Source of the DNA: CAZAGD01 sp049699975 | GTDB lineage: Bacteria; Desulfobacterota; SM23-61 | Assembly: GCA_049699975.1 (NCBI GenBank) | Contig: JBNAWB010000021.1 | Location: 1 to 30,458 of the forward strand | DNA length: 30,458 nt | Direction of reading: 5' to 3' | Shown here: piece after piece, positions 7,923 to 14,728 of the stretch | Layout: each line of letters starts with the position of its first letter | How positions within the stretch are numbered: position 1 is the first letter of the stretch | Notes under the pieces: generated by a model | Database searches by the model: none | What the model was told of the DNA's origin: nothing | What the model saw: the letters and a program-made list of their open reading frames with translations, nothing else | Translations under genes and position numbers: made by a program

Positions 7923-9154
7923 GCTTTCCCTGCCGCTTCTCCAGCTACCCAACCTGTGCTAAAAGCTGCCTGGAGATTATATCCGCCTGTCTGACCGTCC
8001 ACATCGATAACCTCTCCGCAAAAATAAAGGCCCGGAACAAGCTTGGACTCCATCGTGAAGGGATTTATCTCTTTTACTTCTACGCCCCCTGCCGTAACAA
8101 TCGCTTCCGCAATGGGCCTTGATTTTTTAATGGTCAGGCGCCAATCTTTTAAAAGGGCCACAATTTTTTTCCTTTCGGCAACGCGCAGATCATGAGCTTT
8201 TAAATGAGGGGAAAGTCCGCTGCGCTGCAGAAATATAGGCACTAAGCGCTGAGGCAAAAGGAGCGTCAAAATGTGCCCTATTTCTTTGCGGTGGTGAGTC
8301 TGTATTTCCCTAATTAACCTAGCCTCCACCTCTTCCCAACTTAAGGCCGGCTTAAAATCGATAGCTAATTCCACTTGGCCTTTAGCCATTTCCTCAACTG
8401 CCCGGCCGCTTAGGCTGAGAATGATTGGACCGGAGACTCCAAAATGAGTGAAAAGCATCTCCCCAAATTCCTCTTCTACTTTACGCGCTGCGGAAAAAAG
8501 CGTAACTTTTACGTTTTTCAGACTCAACCCCTGCAGCTCTTTGACGAAGGCTTCTTCGGTCTCCAAAGGAACTAAGGCTGGCTTTATAGGGCGGATAGTA
8601 TGACCCAATTTCTCAGCCATTCTATAGCCATCGCCCGTAGAGCCTGTTTGGGGATAAGAGGCTCCGCCGGTGGCCAAGATAACTTGGGCGGCGAGAATTT
8701 CCCCGGTGCCACAAATAACCCCCCTTATCTTCCCTTGGCTAACTAAAATTTCTTCCACTGGGGAGTGAATCTGGATGCGCGTTCTATGGCTTAAAGCATA
8801 TTCCCGCAGCACCCGGACCACTTCTTGGGCCCGGTTCGAAGCGGGAAATATCCTCCCCCCTCTTTCTTCCACTAAAGGAAGACCCCGGCTTTCAAAAAAA
8901 GAAATTAGGTCATCATTGAAGAACTTAGCAAAAGCGTTATAAAGAAATTTACCGTTATGCCGATAATGTTTAATGAAGGTTTGCAGATCACCGCTATTAG
9001 TCAGATTACACCGGCCTTTACCAGTAAGAGATAATTTTAACCCCACGCGGCCCATCTTCTCTAAGAGAAGCACTCTCTTCCCCAACTCACCGGCTCGGCC
9101 GGCGGCCATCAGCCCTGAGGCCCCTCCGCCAATGACAATTACATCCCATTCCAA
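7919..9154 (-). CDS. BaiN/HI0933-family NAD(P)/FAD-dependent oxidoreductase
   Basis: This 411-residue flavoprotein has the N-terminal Rossmann FAD motif VIVIGGGASGLMAAGRAGE and the family-specific GLKLSLTGKGRCNLTNS. It also has the second glycine motif VILATGGASYPQTGSTGDGY and the C-terminal FAD contact GLYFCGEVIDVDGQTGGYNLQAAFSTG. These define the HI0933/BaiN family, a conserved group often annotated as aminoacetone oxidase-like or by the bile-acid gene baiN. The real substrate is unknown in most members and I cannot assign one here. It is coupled to rlmN by an ATGA overlap and lies 39 bp after ndk, so it belongs to the same operon. Confidence 0.9.
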   Translation of the reverse strand: MEWDVIVIGGGASGLMAAGRAGELGKRVLLLEKMGRVGLKLSLTGKGRCNLTNSGDLQTFIKHYRHNGKFLYNAFAKFFNDDLISFFESRGLPLVEERGGRIFPASNRAQEVVRVLREYALSHRTRIQIHSPVEEILVSQGKIRGVICGTGEILAAQVILATGGASYPQTGSTGDGYRMAEKLGHTIRPIKPALVPLETEEAFVKELQGLSLKNVKVTLFSAARKVEEEFGEMLFTHFGVSGPIILSLSGRAVEEMAKGQVELAIDFKPALSWEEVEARLIREIQTHHRKEIGHILTLLLPQRLVPIFLQRSGLSPHLKAHDLRVAERKKIVALLKDWRLTIKKSRPIAEAIVTAGGVEVKEINPFTMESKLVPGLYFCGEVIDVDGQTGGYNLQAAFSTGWVAGEAAGKA

Positions 9155-9193
9155 TTTTTATGTTCTTCTCTTCGCTCCCCGCTCGAAAATTTT

Positions 9194-9610
9194 TTAGGCG
9201 CAAATTTCTAAGGCATTAAAAAAGTAGCTTATCTCAAAGGCCGCCGTTTCTGGGGCATCTGAGCCATGCACAATATTTTGCTCAATACTTGCGGCAAATT
9301 CTCTGCGGATCGTCCCCGGAGCCGCTTCTTTCGGATTAGTAGCACCCATCAGCTCCCGATTTTTACTGATGGCTTGCGGCCCCTCCAAAACCATGACCAC
9401 ACATGGTCCAGAGGACATAAAATTAGTCAAACTATCATAAAAACTCTTCCCGCGGTGGACGGCGTAAAAACCTTCGGCCTCTTTCTTAGACATCCAGATC
9501 ATTTTCATGGCCACTATTTTCAAGCCCGCCTGCTCGAATCTTTTTACAACTTCCCCGATTAAACCTTTAGCTACCCCATCGGGCTTAATAATCGAAAGAG
9601 TTCTCTCCAT
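9194..9610 (-). CDS. ndk: Nucleoside diphosphate kinase
   Basis: It transfers the gamma phosphate between nucleoside triphosphates and diphosphates through a phosphohistidine. The 138-residue length is standard. Signatures are ERTLSIIKPDGVAKGLIGE at the N-terminus, the nucleotide-contact region GPCVVMVLEG, GATNPKEAAPGTIR, and the active-site histidine (115) in QNIVHGSDAPETA. The frame opens at 9628, but the ATG at 9610 has a perfect AGGAGG seven bases upstream and gives the canonical MERT start. It lies 24 bp after iorB and 39 bp before the BaiN-type gene, within one operon. Confidence 0.97.
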   Translation of the reverse strand: MERTLSIIKPDGVAKGLIGEVVKRFEQAGLKIVAMKMIWMSKKEAEGFYAVHRGKSFYDSLTNFMSSGPCVVMVLEGPQAISKNRELMGATNPKEAAPGTIRREFAASIEQNIVHGSDAPETAAFEISYFFNALEICA

Positions 9611-9634
9611 CAATTTCCTCCTTGGCAACTGCTT

Positions 9635-10222
9635 TTAGGGAATTAACTTATAACCCTCTTCAAATCCTTTCAGGTTTGCTTCCTGGAAACGGGCCGGAGA
9701 ATTCTCCTTGATGATCTCCTTTATACTTTCATAATCAAAGAAAGGTATAATCCTGGCTAAAGCGCCCAACATAACCACATTGGTCATCTGAATATTGCCC
9801 AATTTCTTCGCCAAAACTGAAGCCTCAATGACGTATCCATTAGGACAATATTTGCGGGCCGCCGCCAAGATCTCCTGGAGATCTGGATATTCATCGAGGC
9901 CCATATTATTTAAAACTGTGGGAATCCGCAGGGAATTTAAAAGATAAGTCCCTTTGGGATTTAGGAGACGGAGATGTCTCAACATTTCCACACACTCCAT
10001 ACCAATGAGTAAATCCGCCTGGCCGCGCGAAATTATGGGTGAATAAATTTCGCCATTGGATATGCGAATGTGGGAAACTACCGATCCACCTCTTTGGGCG
10101 GCGCCTATAGTTTCCGCTCCCAAGACGTTGAAATTCTTGCTCATGGCATATTGGGAAATAACAATGGAAGCAAAAATATTGCCTTGGCCGCCAACTCCCG
10201 AAATAATAATATCCATCTTCAT
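9635..10222 (-). CDS. iorB: Indolepyruvate ferredoxin oxidoreductase, beta subunit
   Basis: This is the gamma-domain-type subunit of the aryl-2-oxoacid:ferredoxin oxidoreductase. With IorA it converts indolepyruvate, phenylpyruvate or hydroxyphenylpyruvate to the aryl-acetyl-CoA and reduced ferredoxin, in the cytoplasm. The family signature GVGGQGNIFASIVIS is at the N-terminus, followed by AETIGAAQRGGSVVSHIR and LIGMECVEMLRHL. The open frame starts at 10273. The ATG at 10222 overlaps the iorA stop as ATGA, has a G-rich ribosome site and gives 195 residues, the usual size, so I use it. The earlier residues are frame-shifted IorA C-terminal sequence. It is translationally coupled to iorA. Confidence 0.95.
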   Translation of the reverse strand: MKMDIIISGVGGQGNIFASIVISQYAMSKNFNVLGAETIGAAQRGGSVVSHIRISNGEIYSPIISRGQADLLIGMECVEMLRHLRLLNPKGTYLLNSLRIPTVLNNMGLDEYPDLQEILAAARKYCPNGYVIEASVLAKKLGNIQMTNVVMLGALARIIPFFDYESIKEIIKENSPARFQEANLKGFEEGYKLIP

Positions 10223-12054
10223 GATATGGCCCCCCTTTTGCAAACATCTACACAAAGTCCGCAACCTACACAAATCATTTTATCAATAGAAACTTTTTTC
10301 TTGTCTTTATGATAGGAAATTGCTGGACACCCGAAATCATTAATACAAATCATACACCCGTTACAACGCTCTTCATTAACTTGTACCTCCCGAGGTTCAA
10401 AAACCTTCTGCCCGCGGCGCGTGGAAAGCAAATAGCAGGGCATGGAAGAAACAATCAAAGAAGGCCCTTCTTCCTTTACTGCTGCTTCCAAAGCCTCTCG
10501 ACATTGCTTGATATCATACGGATTGACCACCCGATAACTAATACCCATGGATTCAGCCAGCTTGGGCACGTTTACGGGAGAGGTTTTCTCCCCCGCCAAA
10601 GTAACTCCTGTTCCTGGATGGGGCTGAAATCCGGTCATGGCCGTTACCGTATTTTCACCTAAGATAACGTTAACATTTATTTTGTTGGAAGCAGCATTCA
10701 TCAATCCCAAAATCCCATTATGGTAGAAAGTAGAATCGCCAATAAAAGCAAATACTGGCCGATTCATGCCGGTTAGAGCCATGCCACTCGCCATAGGCAC
10801 GGAAGACCCCATACAGTATATTGTGGATTGAAGCTCTATGGGCCGGAAAGAACCCGCGTCATGACAGCCAATGTCCCCAGCTACTATTCCCTTATATTTA
10901 CGCACCGTCTGCTTTAAGGCGTTAAGAATTCCTCGGTAATTACACCCTACGCACTGAGTCCGCGTACGGATGGGAATGTGAATATCCAAGGGTGGGGTTT
11001 CCGGAATATTTACTTTCACTGTGGGGACAGCTTTCTTGATTCCTTCCAAGACCGCCAGCAAGTTTAGTTCGCCATCAGAAGGTAAGAATCCGCTGCGCCC
11101 CAGAACTTCTATATTTATCTTTTCCTCCTGGAAGATGGTCTTACATAGATTTTCCACAAAAGGTTCGGTTTCTTCAAAGACTACTATTTTCTCTAATCCG
11201 CGGACAAAATCCAAGAGTAGGCGACGGGGCAGAGGTAAGGTGCCTATTTTAAACAAAGGTATTTTCCCTTCTACAAACTGTTCGGCTTCTTTAATCCAAG
11301 TATAGCCCATGCCGCAGCCAATAAGACCAACTTTCCCTTCCCCTTTTTCGATCCAGTTAAAGGGGCTGTCTTCCATAATTTGCTTGAGCAAGTTCTGCTT
11401 CTCATTTAACCAGCGATGCCGAATTTGGGGTCTTTTCAAGCCCCCAAATTGGGGAAGTTCTACAGCACTCATAATGAAGCGTTCGCGATCAGGTTCATAA
11501 TGAGGAGCGGGGAGCTCTTTCGGCAAATCTTCAAATTCAATGATTCCCCGGGCATGACAAACTCTGGTCACCGGGCGCAGGCAGAAAACTAACTCTGTTT
11601 TTTCAGAAAGGTCAAAAGCCATTTTGACCATAGCCTTAGCTTCCTGGGGTGAGCAAGGATCGAAAACTGGCAGATGGGCATACTGGTGAACTAAAATGCG
11701 GGTGTCCTCTTCGTTCTGCGAAGAAAGTCCTCCTGGATCATCAGCCGATATGAGGACCAACCCTCCTCTAATTCCCGTGAAGTTAACGTGCATTAAAAAA
11801 TCGGTCACAAAGTTTGTGCCATTATGTTTCATGACCGGCATGGCCCGCACATGGCATAGAGAAGCCCCCGTACATAATTCAAAGGCCACTTTCTCATTAT
11901 TGGCCCACTCTACATGCACTCCCGGAATCCCTACACACTCCTCCACGATCTCTGTGGCTGGTGTGCCCGGATAGCCGGCAACTACCCGAACGCCAGCTTC
12001 CAAGGCTCCGCGGGCAATTGCTGTATTACCCATGACAAATTTTTTCTCTCCCAT
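10219..12054 (-). CDS. iorA: Indolepyruvate ferredoxin oxidoreductase, alpha subunit
   Basis: This is the catalytic, thiamine-diphosphate subunit of IorAB. The N-terminal pyrimidine-binding half contains GVRVVAGYPGTPATEIVEEC. The C-terminal half contains the TPP motif starting GDS (FAFIGDSTFYHNGILGLMNAA) after GDIGCHDAGSFRP. The last 60 residues are a two-cluster ferredoxin domain with CNGCMICINDFGCP and CVGCGLCVDVCKRG. At 611 residues it is full length. The frame opens at a GTG (12063) that abuts its own AGGAG. The ATG at 12054 is spaced eight bases from AGGAG and is preferred. A TATAAT hexamer lies at 12083-12088 on the minus strand, about 30 bp upstream, without a good -35. As the first gene of the long minus-strand run, it indicates aromatic amino acid fermentation or synthesis by reductive carboxylation. 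Confidence 0.96.
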   Translation of the reverse strand: MGEKKFVMGNTAIARGALEAGVRVVAGYPGTPATEIVEECVGIPGVHVEWANNEKVAFELCTGASLCHVRAMPVMKHNGTNFVTDFLMHVNFTGIRGGLVLISADDPGGLSSQNEEDTRILVHQYAHLPVFDPCSPQEAKAMVKMAFDLSEKTELVFCLRPVTRVCHARGIIEFEDLPKELPAPHYEPDRERFIMSAVELPQFGGLKRPQIRHRWLNEKQNLLKQIMEDSPFNWIEKGEGKVGLIGCGMGYTWIKEAEQFVEGKIPLFKIGTLPLPRRLLLDFVRGLEKIVVFEETEPFVENLCKTIFQEEKINIEVLGRSGFLPSDGELNLLAVLEGIKKAVPTVKVNIPETPPLDIHIPIRTRTQCVGCNYRGILNALKQTVRKYKGIVAGDIGCHDAGSFRPIELQSTIYCMGSSVPMASGMALTGMNRPVFAFIGDSTFYHNGILGLMNAASNKINVNVILGENTVTAMTGFQPHPGTGVTLAGEKTSPVNVPKLAESMGISYRVVNPYDIKQCREALEAAVKEEGPSLIVSSMPCYLLSTRRGQKVFEPREVQVNEERCNGCMICINDFGCPAISYHKDKKKVSIDKMICVGCGLCVDVCKRGAIS

Positions 12055-12472
12055 TTTAGACACTCCTTGTTATTTTAAACGCATTATATTTTAGAATATC
12101 CTTTTTCTTCTCTTCCATGATTCTTATCACGGAGAAATTAGTTCTGCAAGAGGAAATAAGACTTCAAAACCCGACCTACGCTCATTTTTAAATTTGAACT
12201 TGAGCCGGAAATTGCTAAATCTGTCCCAAATTCAGATGAAAGCAAACTGGGCTCCCTACAATGGAGCGTTGTTTCTTTATACTGGGTGCAGGCAGGGCGG
12301 TCCCCGCCTTTCTTTGTCCCGCCCCCCACCTGAGCCATATTAAACTACTTATCAAAAAACTGAGCAACGCTCAGCCTTAAAACAAGTTGAACTATGCCCA
12401 AATTTATGCCAATATAATTTTGGTTGAGGTTTCTATGGCCAAAATTTCTATTTAAAAATTTGAGGTAAAGAT
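12055..12472. other. 418-bp divergent intergenic region between iorA and the thymidylate synthase-like gene
   Basis: It holds promoter-like TATAAT hexamers facing both ways: 12083-12088 minus for iorA, and 12413-12418 plus, with a TTGAAC 20 bases upstream. It also holds small hairpins (GCTCC/GGAGC near 12250-12266; GGCGG/CCGCC near 12295-12308) and a minus-strand terminator-like hairpin, listed separately. A 66-codon open frame on the minus strand (12138-12338) has low-complexity, G-rich content and no convincing ribosome site, so I do not call it a gene. Confidence 0.6.
12354..12374 (-). terminator. Minus-strand intrinsic terminator-like hairpin
   Basis: Read on the minus strand, CTGAGC-GTT-GCTCAG forms a perfect six-base-pair stem with a three-base loop and is followed directly by six T residues. 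No gene on the minus strand ends nearby. It would stop either antisense transcription through the thymidylate synthase-like gene or an early leader transcript directed at iorA. Confidence 0.5.
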
Positions 12473-13159
12473 ATGCGCATGGAATTTATTGAAGCCCGTG
12501 ATCTGCCTGATGCCTGGTTTCAATGTGTTTACCGCATCTTAGACACGGGCTATGAATATACAATTGATAAAGGGAGCTTTGCTGGCCAAAAAAGACGAGA
12601 ATTTGATTTTGTGGTGGTAAAAATTCTCTATCCAGGTACCCGCCCTTTAATTCCGGATATACCCCCTGGTTTGGGAATCCCTGCTCCTACCACTATGGAT
12701 TATGTTTATCAATATATGCGGTATTGGATTACGGACGAAAGGGAAGCAGGAGAAACCTATACTTACGGCGAACGTCTGACTAACCCCAAAATAAACGGGG
12801 TTCCTTTGGGATTGAATCCTATAGAAGAAGTAATCAAGATGTATAAAACATCGGGCCCGGGCACTAATCAAGCAACATTGGAAGTGGGCATGCCCCAGGA
12901 TATAATCAATCCCGATCCGCCATGTTTACGCCTGATTGATACGCGCATTCGTTATGGCCAGCTCCATTTCATTGTCTATTTCCGTTCTTGGGATCTTTGG
13001 TCTGGTTTCCCGGCCAATCTCGCCGGCCTTCAACTATTAAAAGAGTATATGGGCCAGCAAATCGGGGTGGAGGATGGAGAAATTATCGCCGTTTCCAAAG
13101 GCCTGCACCTTTATGAATATACATGGGATTTGGCCAAACTGCGCACTTACCGGCAATAA
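12473..13159 (+). CDS. Compact thymidylate synthase, archaeal/methanogen type (ThyA superfamily)
   Basis: The protein is predicted to be a thymidylate synthase-fold enzyme that methylates dUMP. It has 228 residues, shorter than bacterial ThyA (about 264). In order I see YTYGERL (96-102), matching the YG-x-x-R segment of ThyA; DPPCLRLID with the candidate catalytic Cys151; VYFRSWD with Arg171, Ser172 and Asp174, corresponding to the dUMP phosphate-binding RSxD; GFPANLAGL with Asn182, the residue that favours dUMP over dCMP; and LHLYEY with His212 and Tyr214. ThyA usually has His after the catalytic Cys, and here it is Leu, as I recall for archaeal members. A GAGGT ribosome site precedes the ATG. 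It stands alone, divergent from iorA and convergent with the FabK-like gene. Folate versus methanopterin-type cofactor use cannot be told from sequence. Confidence 0.8.
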   Translation: MRMEFIEARDLPDAWFQCVYRILDTGYEYTIDKGSFAGQKRREFDFVVVKILYPGTRPLIPDIPPGLGIPAPTTMDYVYQYMRYWITDEREAGETYTYGERLTNPKINGVPLGLNPIEEVIKMYKTSGPGTNQATLEVGMPQDIINPDPPCLRLIDTRIRYGQLHFIVYFRSWDLWSGFPANLAGLQLLKEYMGQQIGVEDGEIIAVSKGLHLYEYTWDLAKLRTYRQ

Positions 13160-13210
13160 TTTCAAATATGTCTTCAGATTAAAATCAAACAGTAGCTTTA
13201 TTTGGCCTAA

Positions 13211-14161
13211 TTAATTTGGGCCCAGAATTTTTGGCGACAAAGAGGCTAAAATTTCTTCTGCTTCTTTTATCATAGAATCAATCAGCTCCTGGCAAGAGGG
13301 AATTTCATTGATCAAACCCACTGCTTGACCAAAAGCAAGTGAGCCCCATTCTAAATCCCCTTCCACATAAGCTTTCCGAATTCTGCCTACTCCATACTGC
13401 ATCATTTCCCAAGGGTTAATTTTCTTTTGGGCCATTTCTAAGAGCCGGCACGCGAAACCATTCTTGATAACCCGGCAACGCACGCCAGTTAAATTATCCG
13501 TAACCACTGTATCTTCTTCAGTCTTTTTAACTATGTATTCCTTAACTTGCTGAGGTACAGGCGCTTCTTTGGTAACGATGAATCTACTTCCCATAGAAAT
13601 TCCCTCGGCTCCTAAAGCTAAAGCCGCCACCAGTCCTCGGGCATTGCTAATCCCCCCGGCCGCCACAACCGGAATTTTTACCTGACTGGCTACTAAAGGA
13701 ACCAAAACCATAGTGGAAACAAACCCGGTATGTCCTCCCCCTTCTGTACCTTGCACAATGATGGCATCAGCCCCATCTTGTTCAGCCCGCAGCGCATGGC
13801 GCAAAGAACCCATAGTGGGTATGTTAATAATACCCTGAGGCTTAGTGCGGGCTATAATTTTCTGGGGATTCCCTTTGCCGTAGCTGGCCACGGGCACTTT
13901 TTCTTCAATGATTACATCTAAAAGTTGATCAAGGATCGGATTGTCCGGCATAAAATTAACTCCGAAGGGCTTGTCGGTTAAATCTCTAATGCGGTGGATA
14001 TTTTCCCGCAGCTCTGCTGGGGTCATAAAAGCCGCGCCTAAAATTCCTAAGCCGCCAGCATTAGATACGGCGGCGACTAAAGGCGGAAAAGATACCCAAG
14101 ACATTGCTCCTTGGATAATGGGATACTTTATCTTCAGCAACTCAGTTATTCTGGTCTTCAT
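13211..14161 (-). CDS. FabK/nitronate monooxygenase-family FMN protein (2-nitropropane dioxygenase fold)
   Basis: This 316-residue TIM-barrel flavoprotein is either an enoyl-ACP reductase of the FabK type (last step of fatty acid elongation) or a nitronate monooxygenase. The N-terminus MKTRITELLKIKYPIIQGAM, then SNAGGLGILGAA and LTDKPFGVNFM, closely resemble FabK. EGTEGGGHTG holds His144, the position of the conserved FabK histidine, and the FMN phosphate site is made by AAGGISNARG and GSRF. Nitronate monooxygenases share most of these motifs, so the activity is open. A good ribosome site (AGGGAGGA) sits just upstream. The gene lies about 40 bp after an intrinsic terminator that follows a leader peptide rich in Ile and Val codons, so transcription is probably controlled by attenuation. 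Confidence 0.82.
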   Translation of the reverse strand: MKTRITELLKIKYPIIQGAMSWVSFPPLVAAVSNAGGLGILGAAFMTPAELRENIHRIRDLTDKPFGVNFMPDNPILDQLLDVIIEEKVPVASYGKGNPQKIIARTKPQGIINIPTMGSLRHALRAEQDGADAIIVQGTEGGGHTGFVSTMVLVPLVASQVKIPVVAAGGISNARGLVAALALGAEGISMGSRFIVTKEAPVPQQVKEYIVKKTEEDTVVTDNLTGVRCRVIKNGFACRLLEMAQKKINPWEMMQYGVGRIRKAYVEGDLEWGSLAFGQAVGLINEIPSCQELIDSMIKEAEEILASLSPKILGPN

Positions 14162-14201
14162 TATCCTCCCTCAAAATATAAATTTCTTAGCCCAGAGGCC
14201 A

Positions 14202-14267
14202 TATAAATAAAAAGGCCGTGAGTCAAATCTCTGGTCTTGGCCAGACCATCAATTTAACCCACGGCCT
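14202..14267 (-). terminator. Attenuator terminator of the Ile/Val leader
   Basis: On the minus strand AGGCCGTGGGTTAAAT (14267-14252) pairs with the complementary arm ending CACGGCCT (down to 14213). The stem is topped by an inner GGTCT/AGACC hairpin and followed by TTTTATTT. Two of the stem pairs are G-U when read on the minus strand but A-C mismatches on the plus strand, which shows that the RNA is made from the minus strand. Confidence 0.8.
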
Positions 14268-14398
14268 GAATTTTTTTTCTTTATATAAATGAGCGGTTAT
14301 GAGGAGCCTTCAGGCAGTGGGCTTCGTCTAAGGACGAGCCCGGACAATAATACCAACAACAATGCCCACCATTCTGCTCTACCTAAATTCCCGCTCAT
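14203..14398 (-). promoter_or_regulatory. Transcription attenuation leader (Ile/Val-responsive candidate)
   Basis: The leader RNA begins with ATGAGCGG (14398-14391), which can close onto CCGCTCAT (14296-14289) and enclose the leader peptide. Inside it, CGGGCTCGTC at the 3' end of the peptide can pair with GACGAAGCCC (14328-14319) across a four-base loop containing the peptide stop codon. GTGGGC at codons 2-3 competes for the same GCCCAC. Next, GCCTGAA (14315-14309) is complementary to TTCAGGC (14270-14264), which overlaps the first four bases of the terminator stem. It is therefore a candidate antiterminator. Mutually exclusive stems, a control peptide and a terminal T-run are the parts of a classical attenuator. 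Confidence 0.72.
14328..14372 (-). CDS. Leader peptide MVGIVVGIIVRARP
   Basis: This is a 14-codon frame starting with ATG and ending in TAG. Seven of its 14 residues are Ile or Val, including the uninterrupted run I-V-V-G-I-I-V. A stop codon lies four codons upstream in the same frame, so the frame is closed. A weak AGGTAG ribosome site lies about ten bases before the ATG. Ile/Val-rich peptides of this kind precede acetolactate synthase operons (ilvB, ilvGMEDA) in other bacteria, where ribosome stalling on these codons relieves termination. The basic, proline-terminated tail resembles the ilv leader peptides that I recall from actinobacteria. Its only visible target here is the FabK-like gene. 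Confidence 0.7.
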   Translation of the reverse strand: MVGIVVGIIVRARP

Positions 14399-14405
14399 GA
14401 AAATA

Positions 14406-14433
14406 ATTTTAAAAAATTATTGTACTTTGTCAA
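14406..14433 (-). promoter_or_regulatory. Sigma-70 promoter of the attenuated transcript
   Basis: On the minus strand a perfect -35 TTGACA (14433-14428) is followed, after 16 bases, by a -10 TAAAAT (14411-14406, five of six consensus). The start site would be about 14399, one base before the first leader stem. This placement fits the attenuator architecture closely. Confidence 0.75.
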
Positions 14434-14574
14434 TAAAAACTTTTATCTTAGCGTAATCCATCACTGAAATGGCATTGATTTCTTAGGGAACTCTTTTTAT
14501 TTTATCCTCACCCTTGCCCCTGGGGAGTAACCTTTAATACTCCACAGCGCGGCAGAGCCGCAACCAAAAATTTA

Positions 14575-14670
14575 TTTCTCGCGGAGCCCGCAAAGAACAC
14601 AGAGGAAAATAAATTTTTTATAAAAATATTATACAATTTTTTCTCTGTGCGCTCTGCGCGCTCTGAGAGA
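14575..14670. repeat. Imperfect inverted repeat in intergenic DNA between the M16 pair and the attenuator
   Basis: A left arm (14575-14608, TTTCTCGCGGAGCCCGCAAAG then AACACAGAGG) is imperfectly complementary to a right arm (14637-14670, TTCTCTGTGCGCTCTGCGCG). An A/T-only spacer of about 28 bases separates them. It has the look of a dispersed palindromic intergenic repeat, and a related half-element occurs near 17640. The rest of 14434-14728 holds a small GCGGC/GCCGC hairpin near 14549-14561 and no gene. Confidence 0.5.
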
Positions 14671-14728
14671 GTTGCCCTATTTCCTAATAAAATTTAAAGA
14701 ATTGGCAAGTAGAGGTGAACTGCCTGAC

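Noticed and set aside
12138..12338. 66-codon minus-strand open frame between iorA and the thymidylate synthase-like gene
   Set aside because: No ribosome site, G-rich low-complexity content and no recognisable domain. It crosses small hairpins in an intergenic region.
14289..14398. 6S-like or riboswitch-like RNA on the plus strand
   Set aside because: The closing stem and internal hairpin resemble a structured RNA, but the G-U pairs in the adjacent terminator favour the minus strand. The minus strand has a promoter, peptide and terminator, which explains the structure better. The length is also short for 6S RNA.
14289..14470. Plus-strand open frame beginning ATGAGCGGTTATG
   Set aside because: It has no ribosome site, an Asn/His/Ser-rich translation, and lies on the opposite strand of the attenuator, whose stems account for its sequence.
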